From the NCBI GenBank assembly GCA_002914845.1, contig JXTC01000003.1:2724009-2788008 (forward strand): 64,000 nt of DNA. Reading direction: 5' to 3'. Positions 57,780 through 64,000 of the stretch are shown piece after piece; the first letter of the stretch is position 1, and the number at the start of each line of letters is the position of its first letter. A model generated the notes under the pieces. The model was given only the letters and a program-made list of their open reading frames with translations. It had not been told where the DNA came from and made no database searches. Both the position numbers and the translations under genes were made by a program. The DNA is from Trema orientale (Eukaryota; Streptophyta; Magnoliopsida; Rosales; Cannabaceae).

Positions 57780-60259
57780 AGTAAAATAAATGGGGTCAGT
57801 TTAGTATTTTAAATGATTTTTTTATAAATATAAATTAGAAAAGTTCTATTTGCTACAGGTAATACTAAAGACATGTCTTTCGAATATGGTTTTGATTCTG
57901 AAGCCATAATAATACGGTAGCAAATAAATACAATCTGTCCGCATTTTGGTGAAATTTTGATAAATATCAGTAAAGAATACCACTAAAATCGTCTTTCACA
58001 GATCCCTCAATTTTTTCCTTTTCTTTTTAAAAGCGTTCACACACCAGTAGTTTGGAAAACACCTTTTTCTTAGAAATTAATGTTCTTTCTACTTCTACAA
58101 GATATTCCTAAGCAATCAATTAGATTCATTGCTCATCAGTTGCTACCTTTTTTATTTTCGCATTTTTTTTCTATTATTATTATTATTATTATTATATAAC
58201 AAACACGCGTTTGGTATCCTCTCTTTCTTTTCTCGTTTTTCAAGTAATTTAAAAACATCATACAAATATGTATATAATCCGTACGTTTAACTAGCAAAGT
58301 CTAGTCTACAATAGATTGCGTTAGCTATTAAGAAAACCGACAAAGTATAGTTGCCATATATAAGATGCAACTCGTAAATAGCACTCATTAAAGAAAAAGA
58401 AAAAAAAAAAAGAAATAATTGATTGGAGCTAGCCAATCAGGATTTCTGTTTTCAGTTTGAATTTTATTCATTTTCAAACATAATGAACCGAAACTGTTTG
58501 GTCAAGTAGAATCGATATCCGAATCTACTCGAGTAGAGAGACAAATCGAACAAAAGGAAGTAAACTAAAGTTGAAAACTCGTACCTACAACATATTATAG
58601 CTTGTTTAAAATAGCTAGTGTAGGAGGTTAAGAGGATTAACTTTAAAAGAACTGATTAAATGTTAAAACTCCATTCCACATCATATACAAAAGATTAAGT
58701 TGTTTTTAGCATAGTTCGGGGCCTCATTTGAAAACTACGTCGCTCCTTTCTTGGCCTTTTAAAATGGAAGTACCACTAGTCAGAATTCTACGCTGCATTC
58801 CAGTTAGGCAGTTAGCTAAGGCATTCCTTTCCTCTAGGAAATTTTGGAAGTGACTGTAATCTTACGTCTAATTAGATGAAATAGGCTTTTCGTTATAGTA
58901 TCTGATTTTATATATATGGCTGTTGTGCTTTGATGTAACATTTTGTTTTCTTTTTATTGAATAGCTTATTTTTCACAATTGGATGCATACTCTTGCGTAG
59001 AAATATCAGAGAGCAAAGATTCTCATCTCATGAAGACTACACCTTTTTCAGGAGGGCCTAAAAGACAAGAGGTCCTCCTCGTGGTGGGGTTATTATTATG
59101 ATGGGCTAATCGATATAGACTCCCACCATAGTTGAAATCAGTGGTCAGGTTCAGCACATTTGGTTGTACTGAAATTGGACTTGTGGGAAAAGCCTCTGCC
59201 GTTTTAAATGGACAAAGTATGAAATTGATGCCACAAGTCATTTCTCGAAATCCAAGATTTTATAGGACTTGTTCGGCAATATGTATGTTCTCTTTTAAAA
59301 GTGAAAATTAACGTGAAGACGTCCACAAAATGTTGTTAGAGGAAATCGCTATATCCTCCATTTTACTTCTGAAAATAAAAGAGATAAATGACATAAATGT
59401 TGTCAAGCAAGTCTTTAGGCTTCTAAAGTACAAGTGAACAGGATGACCAGATTACATGACCATATCACAACAATACTACCGCAAAATGATCTGGAAAAGC
59501 AATGAAATAAAATTATAGAAAGGTACCTAAACCTCATTTTCTTTTGCAAGATTGCATTGGAGTCTAATTTGGATTCTCTTCTGGTAGGTGATGGGAATAC
59601 TGTTCCATCATCTGTTTGTAACGCTATTGAAACTTCCATCATCTGTTTGTAACGCTATTGAAGCTGAATTAGCTTCTGATTAATAAAGTTCCCTAGAGGA
59701 TCCTTTTATTCTGAGGAAAAAAAAAGAATTCTTTTACACAAAACACTTTCTCTTAGGTTTTTTTTTTTTTTTTTTTTTTTTGCACCAAACAAGTATTAAA
59801 ATCTAGTATGTCTAACCTGGCAAAAGTAAAGTATGAACCCCGTCATATTCTCTTTCTCAAAGATGCTGAAGAAGGGCAGCTAGCAGAGTCTCCAGGTTGG
59901 AATCCAAAGATATTGTTTCATGCTTTACGAGCCGGTAAGCACATTAAAAGAAAAAACATGCAAGTGGTCCAAGTCCCACATGTCGGCAAAATAGTTGAGT
60001 CGCTAGATGAGTCAAGTGCTGTGGACTGCTTAAACAAGAACCTGGGCACACATATGGCTCCCCTTATTGTAGAGGCCAGAACTCCAAAAATTAGTGCACA
60101 AGGATGATAATTCAGAAACAAGTTCCCCGATTAGGCTCAAGGATCGTTTCAAAGATCCTAAAATGTTTTGTCTATTGATGACGCAACAACACAGCGTTCA
60201 GAGATATTGTGTAAGGGGCACTAATTAGACATTCGAAGACTCTAATATATCCTATTTTC
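57780..60259. other. Gene-free region upstream of and including the PPR 3' UTR
   Basis: No confident gene. A TTA microsatellite lies at about 58,165-58,195, a 31-bp tandem duplication at 59,603-59,664 and a T run at 59,758-59,782. A + frame of 99 codons (59,808-60,107) starts with ATG but resembles nothing I know. The last few hundred bases before 60,260 are likely the PPR 3' UTR. Confidence 0.5.
59603..59664. repeat. 31-bp tandem duplication
   Basis: Two adjacent copies (59,603-59,633 and 59,634-59,664) of a unit starting TTCCATCATCTGTTTGTAAC, differing at one base near the end. Confidence 0.85.
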
Positions 60260-63031
60260 TCACGAGGCAGAAACAACGGATGAGGGATACCAATTGTGTA
60301 CCACACCATTAAGCATTGAGATCTTTTGCATACTCTCATACTCAACATCATCTTGAATTGAAATCGAATTTTTCACAAGGTTAGCCTCGACTCCCATTTT
60401 GATAGTGAGAGCAGAAAGCTGCACTGATTCTTCCACATTACCATCCTTGCGAAGACCATTGATCAATGCAGAGTACGTAATAACAGATGGAGCAATCCCT
60501 TCTGCGATCATTTTGTCTCTCAACTTAAAAGCTTCCGAAATATCACCATTCTTGCAGTACCCGTCTATCAAAATATTATAGGTCACGACATCAGGAGCTA
60601 AACCCTTCAGATGAAGTTTATGGAAAAGCCTCAGCGCTCGTCCCATATTGCCCGACTTACACAAGCCATTTATTAGGGCATTATATGTAGCAATGTTGGG
60701 AACAATACCCCTATTTAGCATCTCATCTCGTAAGTTGAAAGCCTCATTCACATCACCGGTGGCTGCAGTGGCATGAATTAGGGTACAAAAAGTAAAATTA
60801 TCTGGAGTAAAATCTCGAAGCAACAAAGCAGAAAAAAACTTTTTTGCATCAGCAATCTTTCCAGATTTGCAGAGTCCCAGAATAGCTATATTGTAGACGA
60901 TACTGTTGGGCAGAGATGCACTTTTTGCACTTTCATTGAGAAAATCTGCAATTTTCTCAATTTCTTTATTTCTAATACCAGCTTTACATGGCTGCAAAGA
61001 AAATCCACAATCTGGAAAGAGATCAAAATCCACCAACTTCTCTAAGAGCAAACTTCCTTCGTCAACCCTCCCAAACCTGTAGAGACTACTGATGATTTTG
61101 CTATGAATAATTACATTAGGACTGAATCCTTTACCAATCATATCAAAGTACAAATTAATAGCTTTATCCAGCATCCCTTCACTGCACCAACCAGCAATAA
61201 GTGCTCCATAAGTAACAGTATTAGGGGATAGTCCCCTAGTCTGCATCTCAGCAAAAAGATCCATCACTTTACTTAATTTCCTAGACCTAAAGACTCCAGT
61301 TATCAAAGAATTGTACATTTCAATTGAAGGGAATATTGATTCCCTTACCATCAAGTCTTTTACTTTGAAAGCTTCTTCAACATTTCCAACTTTACAATAT
61401 CCATCACTAAGAGTTCGATAAGTTATTTCATCAGGGGTACATCCAAGCTCCTTCATCTTGTCGAAAACCTGCTCTGCTTCGACCATTTTTCCCATCTTGC
61501 ATAGTCCATTTATCATTATATTGAAAACGAACCTACTCTTATTGAAACCTCGGGCTAAAATATCTTTCCATAGCCTTGTAGCCCCATCAAAATCTTTCAT
61601 TTTGATGAAGCCATCAAGCAGAGTACAGTATCCAATCTCATCAGGAGCCACACCTCTTTTCACCATTAAATCCCAAAGGCGCAAAGCATCATTGAAAGCA
61701 CCTACATGACATAAACCCTTGAGCAGAGTATTATATGTTACAACAGTTGAGTTGATTCCTTCTTCGAGCATCTTGTCACAAAGCTTGAAAGCCTCACTTG
61801 TTTGACCCTCCCTACAGTATCCATCCACCAGAGAATTATAGGTATACGAATCTGGTTTTAAGTTCCAGTCTCTCATATGCATCACCACTCCCTCTGCCTC
61901 ATTAATTTTACCAGTTTTACAATAACCATTGATCAAGGAGTTGCAAATGAAAACATTCATCTTTAAGCCTAACTTAAACATCTCATCCTGAATCCTAACA
62001 GCATCATCCATTCTGCCAACTTGACAATACCCGTCTAACAACACACCATAAGCTCGCTCATCCACTATAATGGATTCATCCTCTTTCATTTGCCGAAGAA
62101 CACTCTCTGCTTCCTCCATCTTACGTTGCTTGCAGTAACCCTTAATCAAAAGGTTATAGCTGACCACATTTTTCAAAATTCCCTTTTCAGACATCAACTT
62201 AAACACTCCTACTGCTCCTTCCACATCTCCCAAACTAACATACCCATTAATCAAACTATTGTAAGTCACTAAATTTGGCTCAAAACCCAAATTCTCCATT
62301 TCTTTGAAAAACTCCGCAGCTCTGCCTACTCTACCTTCCTTACAATAGGCATTCACCATAATCGCACAAGTGAAAGCATCAGGAACAATACCAAGCCTAA
62401 TTACCTGGTCATACAAAAGCACAGCAGTGTGATGTTCACCATTTTTCACCAAATTACTCAGCAAACAATTACACGACCGCAAACTCGGCACACGACCACA
62501 CTTACCCATATTGTCAAACACATGTAATGCATACTTTGTCAAGCCCTTCTCAGCATAAACCTTCAAAATCATATCCAAAACAGTGGGAGAAAACGAAAAC
62601 TCCTTATAAACACAAACAAGCTCTCGCCAAATAGTAAAGGCAGAGTGATTATTCCGACAGAGACTGATCAATTCCTTCAAATGCGCTCTGGTCTCATCAA
62701 ACATCCGAGCTCTAGACAATATGTGTACAATTATACAATAAGACTTTATATTAGGTCTAAAGTTTTGATGCTTCGAGGCCAACCTGAAAAACCCTAAACA
62801 GGCATTAGGGTTTAGCCTCAGCTTTCGGAGAACGGAGTCAAGGAGTTCATCGGAGAACTGGAAGGAGAGGTTGTTAAGGGCATCGAACCGTTGGAGAACC
62901 AGAAGGGCGGAGATCCGATCTACCAATTCGGGTCGAGTCAGCTTGTACTCGTCCCGGAGCTTCCATCGGAGGGTACGGGAAGTGTGGAGTGATCTCTGTG
63001 AGAAGAGCAGCAGGAGGTGAGGACGGAGCAT
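60260..63031 (-). CDS. P-class pentatricopeptide repeat protein, probably organellar
   Basis: 923 residues in one exon, start ATG at 63031. The N-terminus MLRPHLLLLFSQRSLHTSRT is rich in Arg, Ser and Leu with no acid, as in a mitochondrial presequence. From about residue 95 onward I count about 21 P-type 35-residue motifs, many close to the consensus (for example NLVTYNSLINGYVSLGDVEG and DVVTYNILIDGYCKNGDISE). One diverged spacer of about 35 residues (about 690-725, CGFSLQPCKAGIRNKEIEKI) interrupts the array. No E, DYW or SMR domain follows, so it should bind RNA for stabilisation, splicing or translation and not edit. It resembles Arabidopsis At1g19290 (about 900 residues). An ATG at 63,122 lies upstream in another frame and is not used. 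The 5' flank holds a cluster of TGTCGTTT motifs. Confidence 0.94.
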   Translation of the reverse strand: MLRPHLLLLFSQRSLHTSRTLRWKLRDEYKLTRPELVDRISALLVLQRFDALNNLSFQFSDELLDSVLRKLRLNPNACLGFFRLASKHQNFRPNIKSYCIIVHILSRARMFDETRAHLKELISLCRNNHSAFTIWRELVCVYKEFSFSPTVLDMILKVYAEKGLTKYALHVFDNMGKCGRVPSLRSCNCLLSNLVKNGEHHTAVLLYDQVIRLGIVPDAFTCAIMVNAYCKEGRVGRAAEFFKEMENLGFEPNLVTYNSLINGYVSLGDVEGAVGVFKLMSEKGILKNVVSYNLLIKGYCKQRKMEEAESVLRQMKEDESIIVDERAYGVLLDGYCQVGRMDDAVRIQDEMFKLGLKMNVFICNSLINGYCKTGKINEAEGVVMHMRDWNLKPDSYTYNSLVDGYCREGQTSEAFKLCDKMLEEGINSTVVTYNTLLKGLCHVGAFNDALRLWDLMVKRGVAPDEIGYCTLLDGFIKMKDFDGATRLWKDILARGFNKSRFVFNIMINGLCKMGKMVEAEQVFDKMKELGCTPDEITYRTLSDGYCKVGNVEEAFKVKDLMVRESIFPSIEMYNSLITGVFRSRKLSKVMDLFAEMQTRGLSPNTVTYGALIAGWCSEGMLDKAINLYFDMIGKGFSPNVIIHSKIISSLYRFGRVDEGSLLLEKLVDFDLFPDCGFSLQPCKAGIRNKEIEKIADFLNESAKSASLPNSIVYNIAILGLCKSGKIADAKKFFSALLLRDFTPDNFTFCTLIHATAATGDVNEAFNLRDEMLNRGIVPNIATYNALINGLCKSGNMGRALRLFHKLHLKGLAPDVVTYNILIDGYCKNGDISEAFKLRDKMIAEGIAPSVITYSALINGLRKDGNVEESVQLSALTIKMGVEANLVKNSISIQDDVEYESMQKISMLNGVVHNWYPSSVVSAS

Positions 63032-63313
63032 TTGACGAGAATCGGAGCTTTCCCGATAGAGAAAGTGGAGATGTCGTCGTCGACGTCGTCATCATCATCA
63101 TGGATTCACCATTGTTGGCCATTAATTTCGACTGAGAATTTGCATGATTCAGTGAGTGAGTTTAATCCATAAACCCTTCTCAACCAAATGTTAATCCAAA
63201 AACCCTAATGACTGAGTGTGCTACTCTGTGATGTGTACCCCCACAATCGCTGCTCTCTTCGAATTTTTACCAGAAATTTTTGGTTTTTTTGTCTTTTAAT
63301 TTTACCTTTGACA

Positions 63314-63387
63314 TGTCGTTTCAACTTAAAAACGACAAGTACGTGTTAGTCTAACAGTTTGTTGTCGTTTATGGTGAGAAAACGACA
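63314..63387. promoter_or_regulatory. Four TGTCGTTT/AAACGACA motifs in mirrored arrangement
   Basis: TGTCGTTT at 63,314-63,321 and AAAACGACA at 63,329-63,337; then TTGTCGTTT at 63,362-63,370 and AAAACGACA at 63,379-63,387. Each pair is an inverted repeat with a short loop, and the two pairs resemble each other. They lie about 280-360 bp upstream of the PPR start codon. They could be protein-binding sites or a small decayed element. Confidence 0.45.
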
Positions 63388-63842
63388 GGCCTTTTTATGT
63401 GCGATTTTAGCATCTGATGTCTGAACTATAAGATCAGTTTTTATTTACTCATGAATTTTTCAGCGTCTGATTCTATTATCCTAAATTATGGTTTGGCCTA
63501 ATTTTGGCAACTATAAATCAACGACAAAAACTGATGCTTACAAAAAAAAAAATAATAATAATAAATAATAACATAGTATAACGAAACATTTAAAAATTAA
63601 ATAGGAAAAAATGACACAAAAAGTACAGTTCAAGTAGTAGATTAAGACTTCTAAAAATTAAGGAATGAAAAGTAATTGTCCTTCTATAATATTCGAAAGC
63701 AAAAAGTTAAAGGCCAAAATTAATTAACTGTGAAAGGACAAAACTTGTTATTTGTTAACGACGTTAAAGATTTCATTTCATTAAACACATCAATACCGAA
63801 ACTGACAACGATGTTTGTGGGACCCGCTTTTATAACGAACGC

Positions 63843-63937
63843 CACGTGGACGTCCCAGTGGATAGGGAGCGAAACCGAGGACGGTTAGCTGACACGAGGG
63901 CAGAGAAACCATCTGGGAACCACGAATGTGTCACGTG
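63843..63937. promoter_or_regulatory. Two G-boxes near the window end
   Basis: CACGTG at 63,843-63,848 (in GCCACGTGGACGTCC, with a GACGTC next to it) and at 63,932-63,937 (in TCACGTGATGACAT). The region is more GC-rich than its surroundings and probably belongs to the promoter of a gene beyond the window, or to a shared promoter with the PPR gene. Confidence 0.5.
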
Positions 63938-64000
63938 ATGACATTTAGGCCCATACTGTCAAGGTGGGACAAGGCAGGGCCCGTCCAGATCTGGGATGGG

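Noticed and set aside
59808..60107. A + frame of 99 codons starting with ATG
   Set aside because: The composition is protein-like but I recognise no domain, it lies in the likely PPR 3' region, and the opposite strand is also open. Not enough to call a gene.
62874..63122. Alternative minus-strand start upstream of the PPR gene (82 codons)
   Set aside because: It is in a different frame and soon becomes Pro-rich without motifs; the PPR frame begins at 63,031.
1..64000. CRISPR arrays, bacterial operons or phage genes
   Set aside because: The sequence is plant nuclear DNA; the tandem repeats found are satellites, slippage duplications or microsatellites without spacer structure.

Overview
This is eukaryotic nuclear DNA from a eudicot plant. 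It is AT-rich and intergenic-rich, with GT-AG introns, plant-type retroelements and MITEs, and every gene I recognise has a clear Arabidopsis counterpart. I cannot name the species; a rosid is a guess. There is one 824-base run of N at 16,006-16,829.

Layout. 1-10.9 kb: no intact gene, but a decayed Helitron (Rep-like N domain plus an RPA-type OB-fold exon, about 2.0-3.3 kb) and a 361-bp Mutator-type MITE (7.7-8.06 kb). 10.9-16.8 kb: a transposon pile-up made of a tRNA-derived SINE, a 1,159-bp solo LTR with a perfect 5-bp target duplication and a MITE inside it, a 5'-truncated LINE, the 3' part of a Ty3/gypsy element with nonsense mutations, and the assembly gap. 16.8-20.6 kb: gene-free. 21.1-27.2 kb (+): a 17-exon leishmanolysin-like metallopeptidase. 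28.4-29.3 kb (-): a thaumatin-like/PR5-type protein with four G-boxes upstream. 31.6-33.8 kb (-): LPAT4-type acyltransferase. 34-39 kb: no gene, but an island of ~75-bp tandem repeats with duplicated segments and tRNA-like promoter boxes. 39.0-39.9 kb (-): intronless ELO-family protein. 44.1-45.6 kb (+): RNF5/RNF185/RMA-type membrane RING E3 ligase with a 5'UTR intron. 52.2-53.3 kb (+): intronless GT8 protein matching GATL1/PARVUS. 53.4-60.2 kb: gene-free and MITE-rich. 60.3-63.0 kb (-): large P-class PPR protein.

The genes do not form one pathway (plants have no operon here), but their order is informative. From memory of the Arabidopsis map, PPR-GATL1-RING-TLP lie together at At1g19290-At1g19320, and RING-ELO-(ARC3)-LPAT4-TLP/PR5 lie together at At1g74990-At1g75040. 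Those are two halves of a duplicated Arabidopsis block. This window carries both sets interleaved in one order (TLP, LPAT, ELO, RING, GATL, PPR), so it looks like an unfractionated ancestral block. This supports the LPAT4 and GATL1 names.

The most unusual non-genic content is a five-copy family of 158-191-bp MITEs with 9-bp target duplications, two longer MITEs of the same insertion type (one nested in another MITE), and the 75-bp satellite island. I found no CRISPR array, prokaryotic feature or intact tRNA/rRNA gene.
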